From Cladobotryum mycophilum (lineage: Eukaryota; Ascomycota; Sordariomycetes; Hypocreales; Hypocreaceae), in the NCBI GenBank assembly GCA_036429605.1, contig CM071591.1, positions 4,464,001-4,528,000 on the forward strand: a stretch of DNA of 64,000 nt, read 5' to 3'. Positions 1 through 12,000 of the stretch are shown here, one piece after another; positions within the stretch are counted from its first letter, which is position 1, and each line of letters opens with the position of its first letter. The translations under genes and the position numbers were made by a program. Below the pieces are notes generated by a model, which searched no databases, was not told where the DNA came from, and saw only the letters and a list, made by a program, of their open reading frames with translations.

Positions 1-2177
1 AATGTATGGCTCGCTGCCGCAGATGCCCGGCGCACATAGTCGAATATCGCCCATGTTCCTACCGCATTGGCCACCAGCCTCACGAACACCAGGGTGCGTA
101 CCACAGAAAACTTCCGAGACACCAAAGTCGGCAATCTTCAACTTGCTGTCCTTGGTGAGGAGGAGGTTCTCAAGCTTGATATCTCGGTGGGCGATGCCAT
201 TGGCGTGAAGGTAGTTGACCCCCTGGATGAGCTGCTTGAACAGGCAGAGACGGTCCTTGAGCTTGGCCTCGCCCTTGAGATGACCCTTTTGAACAAGGCT
301 GAAGAGATCGCCCTCGGAGCAGTACTCCATGACATGATTCCACCGTCCGTGATCAGTGCAGAGGCGAACAGTCTCCACAATGTTGGGATGATGCAAGCTC
401 TTGCCGATGCTGAATTCCGACTTGATCTTCTTTTCGTAGTCATCCTTGCTCTCGCGATTCGACTTGCCCCTGAACTCCTTGACGGCGTAGAGCTCGGTGG
501 GGCAGCCCTTGCGAGCCATGATCTTGACCTTGGAGGCAGCGCCCTTGCCAAGATGCTTGCCGTGGCGGCCCAGCAACTTGCTCTGGTACTCAAACTCGGT
601 AAGAAGCTCAGCGACATCGACATTGAAGTCATCCGGCAAGCTCAAACTCATGCGACGAGCCTTGGCACCGGTACCGGCTTCCGGGGGCATCGCCCATGGC
701 TGGCGCTCGGGGGCAATTGGCTCATTCTGGGCCTGGGCGGGGAGAGAACGCTTCCCACCGTCAAAACTGCTAGCGCGACGAGTTGGCGTGGGCTTGGATC
801 GTCCAGAACTTCGACCAGAGGGGGCAAAGATGATGCGACTACGGATGCTGCTGAAGCCCGTAGCCGATCGGTTCTTCTTGCTCTTGAAATCACCAGGAGC
901 GGCAAATGAATCGTCGGGAATGGTGAGTCTGTCGGGCTGCGTCATCTCGAGAGGCGATCCTGGGGAAGGCGGCGAATTTGATCGGGAAGCATTGGCGGAT
1001 CTGGTAAAGGAGAATCGGCTGGAGCTGGTGGGTGGTCGCTGGCCGTTTGTGGCGACACGGGAGAAGAAGGATTCCGAGGCGGTGGGGGACCCAGACTCGA
1101 AGACGGGAGCGTCTTTTTCGAGCTGGGAATTTGACCGACGGAAAAGGTTGGACATTTTGCTTCGGAAGCTGGAAGTGGAGCTGCGAGTAGAGCGACGAGA
1201 TAGAGTGCCGGGTGCGGGAGGCTCCTGGCCAGTAGTAGTAGTTGTTGTAGTAGATTTGGAGGTTGAAGAATCCTCGGCCGAGGATCGGTTTGTAGCAGTG
1301 GTTGCGATTGGTGAGGAGACAGTCGCAGGCTTGGCTGCAACAGAATTCGGGGTGGGTTTAGAGAGATATGGTGCGGTCGTGGCTAGAGACGAAGGCGGTC
1401 CTCGCGATGTAAGTAGAGGGGCCTTGTGGTTTGTAGGGTTAGGGTGGTGGGCTGCCGCAGTGCTAAGGTCGTCGTCTTGGTCCTGCACATGCGTATGATG
1501 TAATGTCGTAAAGTCTTGTGACTGGCGACCGCTAATTGGGGTCAGGGGCTCAATAGGAGACTCGCTGGCAGATTCGTCGCCTTCTTCCAAGATTGGGTCT
1601 GGCAGGTCGACGGGATACTGGCGAGGCGAGCAGGAGTAGTAGCAGCTAGATGTGCATGGAGTAGAGTATTCTGAGCGGTTTTCTACTGCGACTGCGCGCA
1701 CACACAAAAAAAACCCCGGTCAGCACGACAAAAGAACGACTAAAAACGTCCAACAAAGGGAATAAAATAGGTGACGACACGAGTGAACAAGGGTAGGAGG
1801 GAGAGAAAAAAATAGAAGAGAGGAAGATGAAAAATAAAAAATAAAATAAAAAAGGATTCAAGTCAAGAGAGGTGAGAAAATATGAAAGACGGTGCGAGGG
1901 ACGTCTTTTCTTGGCGGATGTAACGGATGGTGGCGGGAGTGACTTGTAATATGTAGTAATGGATAATGAATAATGATGGTAGTAATGGGGATTTGATGAA
2001 TGAGCAAGCAAGCAGGCAAGGCAAGACAGGGAAAGGAAAGGCAAGGCAAGGCAAAGGAAAGGCAAGGTAGGTTGTTTTTGAATTGAATTTAGCATGTAGG
2101 TACTTACCAGAATCTGAAATGGGTTGGGTCCCAGCTGGTACAGGAGCCAGCATCCCTGGTGCTGCTGAAAGCGCCAT
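1..2177 (-). CDS. HAL4/SAT4-type serine/threonine protein kinase, 3' end outside window
   Basis: Two exons are seen: 2177-2108 (ATG at 2177, 23 codons plus 1 base) and 1691 down to the window edge, joined across a 416-nt intron (donor GTAAGTA, acceptor GCGCAG). About 587 residues are visible. The first ~370 are a Ser/Pro/Thr-rich low-complexity tail. The kinase domain follows: glycine loop LGKGAASKVKI, catalytic Lys in YAVKEF, HRDIKLENLLL (His ~525), ADFGVSEVF, and the start of the APE region at GSEPYI where the window ends. The insert between DFG and GSEPYI, with two Cys near its end, is characteristic of fungal Hal4/Sat4/Hal5-like kinases. In yeast these stabilise nutrient and K+ transporters at the plasma membrane under salt stress (family knowledge). 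The frame is open throughout the second exon. Family is confident; the exact paralogue is not. Confidence 0.9.
1692..2107 (-). other. Long first intron of the HAL4-like kinase gene
   Basis: The intron separates a 70-nt first coding exon from the rest, and joining them gives Asp-Ser-Val-Ala-Val in frame. At 416 nt it is much longer than the 47-158 nt introns elsewhere in the window. On the minus strand it is pyrimidine-rich and carries CCTTG/CCTTT tandem repeats (plus strand 2005-2070, AGGCAAGGCAAGG-like). It could hold regulatory signals, but none is recognised. Confidence 0.7.
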
Positions 2178-3111
2178 GGTAAGTACTTTTTTTATTTTTA
2201 TTTTTTCTCTTCCTTGGTTCTTGGACTCCAGAGGCGGCGGGTTGTGCTTGGAAATTGCCTGGGTTCGGAGGAGGGCGCCAGTTGGGTTGGGAGGGGGTGG
2301 TTCAGTTGCTCCACTGTTCTGGAAAACGCGAAGCGAGCGAGCGAGCTTGTGTCTGTTCTGTACCGAACCTGGACTTGGAGAGAGAGAAAGCCTGGAGCCT
2401 ACTGTATGTAGGAACACCTCAGCCAAGACTGGACAGCCCTGGGCAGAATGCTAGGCGCTGCTGCTTTGCCCTGACACCACTGCAACTGCGCTGCACGCAC
2501 GGCAAGGCGAGGCAAAATGGACCTAGATGCGAAAAGTGCGCTACACTGTGCTGTACAGTAGCGCTGTCGGTTGGGTGTGTTGGGCGGGGGTTCCGGTCGC
2601 TGGGAAAGTTGGCGGTGGTAGCTGCTCACTGACTGTTCGGCGGTCGCTGGGGGCGAAGAGGGGGAAGGGTAGGAGGGTAGTAGGTTCCACGACGTAATGG
2701 ATTTGACACCGACGCTACAACCAAGTTGGAGAATGAATGCTGTGACCGGTTCTGAACAACAATGACCGGTTGGAGGAGGAAAAAGAAGAAGAAGAAGTCG
2801 ATGGTGATGATTGTTGATTATATATCTCTCTCTCGACCAAAGGCTACCAAAACAGAGTGCAGGGAAATATTCGAAAAATCTCGGAGGGGCGGCAATTGAG
2901 TTTTGTATCGTGAGATGTTAGATTCAAAGCAAAAGGCATTAAAGTCTTCCTTGATGGGTCGGTGGCTTGAATCAATGTAGAAATCGAAAGTCAAAACGTA
3001 GTCGTCGTCGTCCAAGTCGTCGTCGTCGTCGATGTGTTGTTGTTTTCGTGTAACAAGCAAGGATCCTGTCCCACGGTTCTTGTTGATGGCTGAATCGAGA
3101 AGAGTGGTGAT

Positions 3112-3157
3112 ATTATATATATATATATGTGCGTGCGTGTGTGTGTGTGTGTGTGTG
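3112..3157. repeat. Compound microsatellite (AT)n(GT)n
   Basis: An alternating AT tract runs directly into GT dinucleotides, with a second AT tract a few bases after. Such DNA can adopt non-B conformations. It lies in non-coding sequence. Confidence 0.9.
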
Positions 3158-5776
3158 ACTTTATATATATATGGAGTATACAAGAGTGTGATGAGAGCCT
3201 CGTCCTTCTCACTGCCAGTGTGAGACGAAGAGAGTGATGGGTAAGAAAAGGGTATTATTATAAAGAAACGTCCAAAGTTTGGTGACTAAGAAATAACAAG
3301 AAAGTAGATGGTTCTTGATCCGGTGCTGAAGGGGGAGATCAAGATTCAAAAGAGGAGGACAAGATAGAACACATGCATGGATGTACGGCGGGAGGTGGAG
3401 GCATTTAATAAAACAGCGAGAAGTGAGTGGTGCTGTGCCTGTGCCTGTGCGAGTACCAGTATGTACAGAGTAGCAGTAGAAGAAGAACCACAGGTAAGAA
3501 GCGAGCAGGAGGAGCAGCAGCAGCAAGAGAAGCAAGAGAAGCAGTTTAGCAGTGTTCCATTTTGAGTTCCCACTCGCTGTCTCGAACTTGTACCGGGCTT
3601 GCATTCGCTTCCTCTCTCGTGAGTGATGGCAAGAGCAAGCAGCGCAGCAGCAAGCAGCAGCGAGCCAAAGTAACCTTGCTTTGGGCATGGGGGTCCCTCT
3701 TTTTCGGAGACGGCGTTTCACTCTTTTGGTATTTTCCCTACCGACACACCCGCCGACACACACACATATTCTTGTACACACACCCACATCCACGCCCACA
3801 CCCACAGACAAACACCCGACCCCCTTTTTGGCACACGCCTTCCATACAATGCACTAAAAAAACCCTTGGCGACGAGCTGCCATCGCCCAAAAGCTTTCAC
3901 TGTCATTTTGGAGAGGTACGTACCCTAAAGTACCGCAAGTACCTGGTACGTGGGCTTCCATTTTGCAGCCAAGTGGGGTGGCCAGGCAAAGTAACTTGTA
4001 CCTTCTACCTGAGAGCCTGCCTGCTTGATTGCTTCCATGATTGCTTGCTTGCTTGCTTGCTGTTTGCTGCTACTAATTACTGCATCATTCAAGGGCCCTT
4101 GAGGCTGGGATACCATCGCTTGCTTGCTTGCATTGCATTGGTTGATTGGGCGAGTCATCGTGATTGCCGTGGTCTTTTTCAAGTGTCCATCTATCTATCT
4201 ACCTATCTATCTAGCATCTGTCCGTCAGGGTGCGTTGATGGCTGATGTGATGGGGAGGCTCGAGGGTTTCTTTAGGATGTTGATTTTTTATTTTTATTTT
4301 TTTGGCTGAAAAGCCATCATCCCACATTAACCCACGGTCACTTGCCCTCTGAATTCCGCGGAGCAGTTGATCAATTGATTGCCTTATCATGCCGCCGTAT
4401 CCTTCAAATCCTACCATTTATCATTGCACTTGCAAATTGTAACTCTTTTTACTCCTGCAATGTGTAACCATCGATGGATGAACTATATTCTCGTTGGCTA
4501 CACATGGAATGCATAACAGTCCTGCCCATCCATCCTGTCCATCCATGGCCTCTGCCCTAATAGCAAGTCCAGTCCAGTACTAGCCAGGAGTTCCCCCATC
4601 TTGGCACCGCGAATTCTAGCCTCAAACAGTCGAAGCGTTATCCCCGTACTTGTCAATTTGCTCATGCATGTATGTAGGTATTCTGTATTCCTCATCACCA
4701 TTGCCTCAACCAATACTCCGTAGTCTCTCAAGACCGAGCTCACGGCTAAACGGCCGCAAGGCGCACACACAACCACACCGGGTTTCGGCTCCGGCCCATG
4801 GAGCTGCTGTAGGGACAGGGGACGCTGCAGCTGCTCTGCTATTGACTGTACAGGAATATCAACGGCGGCGAGGGTCAGCTGGAGATCGGGGCCTCTGTTC
4901 ATTTTGCTCTGCTTTCCATGCTGTGTATGTACGTGTACAACCGAAATTGCGGCATCATGTCTCCGGGTCTTATTCTTTGCCTGCCTGCCTGTCTGTCCAA
5001 ATGAGCCGCTCCGGTACCAACACACTAGAATCGGCCATGGATGTACAATTGATTTGCAGCACCATCCGCCCGTCTCTCTCCCCCTCGATCCAACAATCAT
5101 CGTCATCTTTTTGACCCCCATGGAGAGTTGATCCCTGTTCGGCTCCAACCAACCGTCGCGTCAGATTGGCTGGTGCCGCAAAGCACGGCGTCTGGACATG
5201 GCATCACCCCACACGGACCAATTTGGCCTGTATGTACAAGTAATAGTAGTAGTGTAGTGATCTGTGTCTGTTGATCCTCTTGTGAAGCCGCTGTTGCCCA
5301 GCCAGTACAGTACAGGTAGGTCGATAATGGTGTACTAGGTAGGCAGTCAAAGGCAGTAGTACTGTAGTCCTACAGGGCAACAGACAAGGGCATCTCGCCA
5401 TTCGGTCGATCTCTCTACCTGCCTGAGATGGACGTCCATCCCACTTGCTCTCTCTGCGTTGTGTGTGTGCTGACCCACGATGGCTAGAACCAGCCAACGC
5501 AGGGTCCGATTCGGGACAACGCAGGTGGGTAAAATCGTTTATTGGCTGAAGAGAGCGAGAGAGCCTCGCTTCACCATGTAACAACCACCAACAGCGACCA
5601 ACAAGAAGCTGGCTGCGATGGGTTGGTTGGTTGGTTTTTGGTTCGGTCCAGAGCCCCCGAGTAAAGAATACTGCTCACAACAAGACCTCAATCACTAATC
5701 TCAAGGTACTCCATACATGACAATGACGTCCGTCTCGTTCATCCGACCGACTCCTCCTTGTTGTTGTTCCCTTGAT

Positions 5777-5800
5777 CCATCCATCCATCCATCCATCCAT
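5777..5800. repeat. (CATC)n microsatellite
   Basis: About six tandem CATC units, with further isolated CATCC units up to 5835, all in non-coding DNA. Confidence 0.85.
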
Positions 5801-8800
5801 ACCTACTACATCATCCATCCCACCACATCCATCCAGCCCAGCAGGTCTATTAGCCTCCACAAACCGAGCCTACGCTATTCCCTAACCCCCTCCCACACGC
5901 GCTCATCAGCTTTCCAAAATCACTCTTTATTGGATCTGGCCGGTTAAACGGCACATTCGCCTTCCCAGCTCTTCACCCAGCTTTTTGCCCGTGGAGATGC
6001 GTTGATCGAGCAGGATCTGGCGGCTACTTTTTTCCACGCGGTTTTTTCCCTCTTCTCTTCTCTCTTGAACGCCGCAGAATCATAGAGCTGGGAGAATAGT
6101 AGTACACACGGAGTCTACAACGTCTGAAATTTTTCTAGCGCGCACACAGCGTTGCGCTGGCCTCGGCTGCTTTTCCAGGCCGTTTCTTTGACCACGCGCT
6201 GATCAGTCTGGGAGCCTTGAATGCATAAGCTTGCTCAGACACGATCTTACAATCACTATTTCTTGCTGATTTGGTATGGCTCTGGTTTGACCATGCTGCA
6301 GCGGGAAAATACAAGGGAACAGTATGCCCGAGTGCTTTGACGTATTTTGTTGGAATGAGAGGCACTGTACGGAGCAGAGTAGTCGGTACTAGGTAGTGAT
6401 GATGATGATGATGTGGGTATGGAATACGATCCATTTCCATGACCCTTTTTGTTTGCACGGCCAAAAGATGACGGCGATCAAGAGTACCAAAAATACCACA
6501 AGCACATACCATCACACGCACACGCACACGCACACGCACTTGACTCGTTTCTATCCTACGGGGGAGATGCAACCCCCTTCTAAGAAACAATATTCGAGGA
6601 CACAATCGGGTCATCTTTCAATAGCGGCCCATGTACGCACAGCTTGCCTGCTACTACAACCCCCCAGCTTTTGAGGCGAGACGAGAGATAAGATCCTCCT
6701 CCTCCTCTCAGTCAACCGCTGCCAAAAAAGGGTCTTTCAAAGTCCGCACCCCCGGGCCTGCAACATGACATGACTTGGCCGTCAAAGTTAAGCTCAAACC
6801 GACTCAGATTTCGTTGGATGCCACCGATTCCTGGCCACATGGTTTGTGCAGTGCGACAGCGCCAGGCCATGTACATACATTGGCAATGTACGTATGTCTC
6901 CCCCCAGACCATTTTACTTTAACTTGCGCATCAAATACGCAAGGGAGGTTGTACTGGGTTGTGTTTTCGTGGGATCGTTCCAATTCGCTTGCCTACCTAA
7001 TACAGAGTTTGAATTTAGAGTTGTTTGGAATAAGGATGCAAAGTCTCAGACAATGTCGTGTTCATGTCACCTTATTTGACCCCCATTCAGGCTTGGTTAT
7101 TGGCGCAATAGGGTGAGCCATTGCGGAGACATGCTACCTAAATGAAGGATTGATGCGACGCGCCTTTGGGGTAGGAGGTTGTACTTGTACTTTTTCTGTT
7201 TCTTCCATGTTGCATTGGGTGGTGGAGTTTGGGAGGTGAGGTGAGGTGAGTTGCTTCAAGAGTGCTTTGCCTTTGTTTCGTCCTTGTTTCCTGACGGATT
7301 CAAAGTGAAAACTTGATGAATCACCGACAGTGAGAAGAAAGAGCAAAGATATCTTACTTTCTTTTTTTTTTTTTTTTACTTTGCGCCAATTACTTGCAAG
7401 CATCTGAATTGATGCGCATGTGAGATGCCCAATTGCTCAATTCGGCGTGCGCAAAGAAAAGAGACTTGCCAAAGTTCCCTCTGTTCCGTGTAAAGGTACT
7501 TTGTTCAAACACGTTAAAACAGCACCACTGCAAAGTCACAAAAAGCAAAAGCGAGTTCAGTGGCGTACCAGAAAAAAGCAAAAGACTTGGGCAATGGGCT
7601 ATTGTCACGTCATATGAGGGCTTACTAATACCTCTTGCTTGAAAGTACCTGGTACCGGATATCATTAAACCAGTAGCCAATTCCTTGTTCGCAGAAAGGG
7701 AGGTACTGGGTACGTTACATACCTACCATGCCTCTTCCCAATTTTTGTGTGAGGTCGCCAATGATAGATGACGAGTGAGTACGCTCAAGGGGGTCAGGCG
7801 ATGGAGATCCATGAGTAACTCTCAATTTTGCATCTACATCTCCAACTTACACATACACACATACATTCCCGTGGTTTACATATCGTCGTTGGGCCACCAC
7901 AATGCAAGTCAAAGATAACAAAAAGGTATTGACAAGAAATGCCAAGAACAAGCCACCACTTCCCCAGCAAAAAAAGAAGAAGAAAGCATCCACATAAAAT
8001 GTACCATCTACCGAGAGGGAGAATCCCCCCTTTTTCACCCCTCAATGACCCCTCAGACTTCTCTCTCTCTCTCAAGCTTCCCAAAGAGGCGTCGTCTTCG
8101 AGAAGGAAAAAGAATGGCATTCGACAGCCACACCCATCAATGCCGGGGCCATCATCTCTTGTCAAACCAGGGGATCTCTGTCTGTCGCCCGCTGCACACA
8201 ACGCCACCATCAGGGCTTTTCACACATTCAGAGTGGCCTGTCTCGATGCTTATCCCATTTAACCTTACCAGATAGCATAACTTGACTTACGAATCCAAGA
8301 CACAATTCAATGCTCACCCCCTCTTCCCCCCCCTTCGTACGCCCTCTTCCCCGGCAGTGATAATCGCCAAGAAATCAGGAGACAATTGGCGTCTTGGCCC
8401 TGGAGGACGGGGGGACAATCAGTGTCAAGTTTAATCTGCCTGATCTGCGCGCATCGCCTCACATCGCGGCTCGTTTTGACCTTGCGTCTTCATTGTTGCT
8501 TGCGACAGCATACTGCTGTACGGGCACACAGGCAAAATAACGCAATGCACGCAGCCGTGATTTGCGCCCAACATGTGGCCCTGTCTTGCGTTGCGTGCAT
8601 GCACCACCGAGGGAGTGCGTGGTGTCCCCTCGTCCTTGAACAAAGTGTACCCTGTAAGCTGCAGAAATATGCTTATCTGGCATGCCCGTTACGAACCAGA
8701 ATGATGGGATATGATGAAGAAAGAAGACGCATCTCACACTAACTTTCTTGTCTTAAATCAGATATGATGCCAAGCCCCCGGGCTCCCGCCGGTACTGTAT

Positions 8801-9000
8801 GTACTGGTAATTCGGTATCACAAATGTGTACTGCCGTCAACGGAGCGCTCATTTACCCCGTCCCTTAACCCTTCTTGACTTCTTGAATGGGTAAATCTTG
8901 AGACATCGTTGCGTAGTAGGGAGTTCCGAATAGAGCGTGGCCGCGGTTGGTAGTGACGCTCTAGTCAGTGCTTTTTTCCAAAAGAGATTCCGTCTTATTC

Positions 9001-12000
9001 AAGCCTTCTCTCCCTCAACTCGAATTAGTTTGCCCCCGCGAAGAAGGGAGGGGGGAGCTACTGGCCGTAAGGTCGCACTTTTGTGGCCTCTTACCACAAG
9101 TTATGGCTTCGTCCAAAATGGTGAAGTCTAGTGCTCCCTCTGGCAATCTCCTTGTTTTCTTGGCAAAGACACTTTTCGTCCTCGACAAATACTCTCCGAA
9201 ACATGCCTTGTGGGCGACTATTCCCGCCCCTTTTGAAGAAGCAAACATTCATTACAGATTGGGATGTGCGTACGACAAAGTGGCTGAGGTGCTCAACCTC
9301 AATCGAGTTGTCTCCCCCTTCATTCTCCCATTCTGGCAACCAACTATTCTGGTCAGAGGCAAGGTTTGGCGTATGCCAAGATGCCAAGACTGCCTAGACC
9401 TGTCGGCATGAAAATCATGACCACTTGATTCGCCCTTGAATTCGGCGCTGCACCTATCGGAGGCATCCGTCAGCCCGCCTCGGAATCCAGGGCGACGATG
9501 AAGCCACGGGACGCCAGATGCAAACATTCCGTTGCCAAACATAAAGGGCATTGCGCATGACGGACGGGGAGAGAGGGAGGCTATCTGATTTAAAGTTGTT
9601 TGTTGGATCATCAGATACCCGTCCAGCCGCCTTTCTTTATGAGTGGTGGCTCGGTAAAAGATTCACCTTGGTCTCTCTTCATTCGTGGCAGACCTGGAAT
9701 CATTCAGCCACACAACCAAGTTCCGAACAGGGCCGCATGCTAGGCTAACTTTTGCCTGCAGGTGCAAAACCAATGCTACCACATGTGGTTGCGATTGTTA
9801 CGCTTCCTAACTCAAGCTTATTCCGACTGACAACGGGGTTTCTTGCCCTCCCTATCGTCTCATCCCATGATGCTCTTACCCAGCTCTGAACTGCTGATGC
9901 TGATGTGTGTCACTATTTTTGTTGAATGTTTCGGCGATAATCTTGTTTCTCGTTGGTTCTCCTCGCCTCGCTACTTCAGCCATGCACACAAGGCTCAGCG
10001 AATGCGAAAGCTGCTTTCCCGCGTCGCCTCACGGCAGATGCCCAACTTTGATTCGACCCTCACAGGCCACAAGATGGTCAATGGCACGCACACTGTCGAT
10101 CGAATTCTTCCATGGATTCATCTAATCCCACCTACCGGGATGCGCTTTTTTCCCATCACGAACGACTTTGACTTTGACTTTGACTTTGACTGGTAAACCC
10201 GAACCGGAGAATTACAGTTGGAACAAAACATCGTCTTTTTTTGGTCAGGCGCCCACTTGTCCCTTGTCCCTTGTATCCTTTTCGGCAGCTGCCATAATAC
10301 CCTGGCTGCCGTGTCTTTGGTTGTTTGCGCACAGAGGCCCTCTGAATGGCTAGAGAGGTGTCCATCCCCGTGGGGGAGGGGATCTGTTTTACCAGAGGGA
10401 GCTGGAGAGGGCGGTTTGACTGGGTCTAGTGACATGACGGTGAGGTCGCCGATCCTACGTCCACGGTAGTTTTGCTGTAACCTCAATTGTGTTTCCAGAA
10501 CGTCAGCAATCAAACAAAGTACGGCGCTCCAAATATGCTTATCGGGTAGCCGTGCTGGCTCGGTTCCCAACTTGGGCAAGGTCGGGAACGGGACAGCGCT
10601 TCTGCCCACCCTCATTTCTTTCGGCATGACCGATTAGATAAACATATAATGCCGACTGACTGACTACTATGTGTCCAGAGTATGTGTTTATGCTTTCATC
10701 CACCTCCAACTTAGTGCATCTTGGCATCCCATGTTTGTCGATTCCTACCTGCCGAAAACTCTCTGATGGAGGAAAACACGATGGCACCGTAATTACTCGC
10801 CTTGGGAAGAAGCCATGCTATGCGAAAATGTGTGTAGCATGGGCTGCCCATTGTCAGACCAGGGGGGATCGGGGATCAAACGCAAAATGTATGCTTACAT
10901 GTTATGCGTAGGATTCTTATGTCGGGCCATGTCCCCCATCACAATTGGGTTGTGTTTCCTCGACGACCCCCCATTTGCCATACCATTTTGCGCTACTTGC
11001 TGCAAGTCTCGGAGTAACACAGCAGACACACACGCTCATCCTTCAGCAGGTGTCCGACGCACACCAAGCGGCCTGATCTCCGGGTAAACCACCGACCGAT
11101 CGCTACTCTAACAACAAGCTTTCACTCGGTACGATTGAGTAAATAGGCTGACAGGCGGACAAGCATTGTTTTCCTTTTCTCCCAGCCCAATGGCTGCGGT
11201 GTCCGGGCATGTCAGGGAGGTGGCTAGGTAAAATAGGTAGGGCCTTGCGATTGGCTTTCGCAGTGTTGCCCAAATTCGGGGACCGCATGATCAGCGACAC
11301 AGGGCTCTTCTAGCGAAAAGCTGATAGGCAATTAATTAACCTTTTGTAACATGATTTTTTCCTTGGACGAACGGTCAAGCCCTTTCTTTTTCGCTGTGGG
11401 CCTCGAGCCGTATGCAATTTTTTTGCCCTTTCTTTCTTTCCCACCAGAGTTTGGCTTCGCCTTTGTGTGTGTGTCGTATTCAAAGGGTCTTGGGGAAGAG
11501 AGGACATATGAGTGCACACATATGGCGATCCTTCGGCGAGATGTAACCTTGAGGATGCCTGGCGTCTTGCAACATTGATTCCCACAGTCGCTCATCATCG
11601 CTCATCATGAGTTGTGTGTGTGTGTCTCGGTGTTAATGACGATGCAGACGATGCAGCCCCATCTTGGAGACATGTACTGTATGGATTGGTGACGGGCGCC
11701 ATCAGATCTGCCCGCATCGTTTCCATGTGTGTCCCGACTTGATCCGGCTTTTTTGCTACAAGAGACCAGGGATTGACAAAGATATCCGATCAAGATCGTC
11801 ACTTGATCCTTAATCCTCCCTCACCCCTCCTGTTGCTAGGGCTCATATATCTGAAAGTTACAGGGCCAACCTTATAGCCCATTTCATTTACTTTATTTCG
11901 ACGTCCAAGGTTAGGTGGTGGTCGCACAATCTCGTTACATTGGTGACGTCTCCCACTGAACAATGGTTCACATACTCGAAAGCTGAGAGACTCGATCGTT

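Larger units (their letters stand above)
2178..9000. other. Gene-free intergenic DNA rich in microsatellites
   Basis: No ORF here has recognisable domains, sustained coding character or plausible exon linkage; the longest (216-227 codons, around 3.6-5.1 kb) are low-complexity or run through simple repeats. Seen directly: an (AT)n-(GT)n block at 3112-3157, GCTTGC repeats near 4040-4070, TATC-type repeats near 4188-4212, (CATC)n at 5777-5800, ACACGC repeats near 6515-6540, and a T run near 7360-7377. The nearest gene is the kinase transcribed leftward from 2177, so the first kilobases are presumably its promoter and 5' leader. Confidence 0.6.

Noticed and set aside
67..1498. Long plus-strand ORFs (280 and 333 codons)
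   Set aside because: Antisense to the kinase gene, whose frame carries all catalytic motifs; these are by-products of its codon use.
3209..5148. ORFs of 200-227 codons on both strands
   Set aside because: They run through GT, CA and GCA repeats, have no domain resemblance and no splice-linked partners.
8968..9411. Plus-strand ORF of 147 codons
   Set aside because: No coding bias or family resemblance; neighbouring frames are similarly open by chance.
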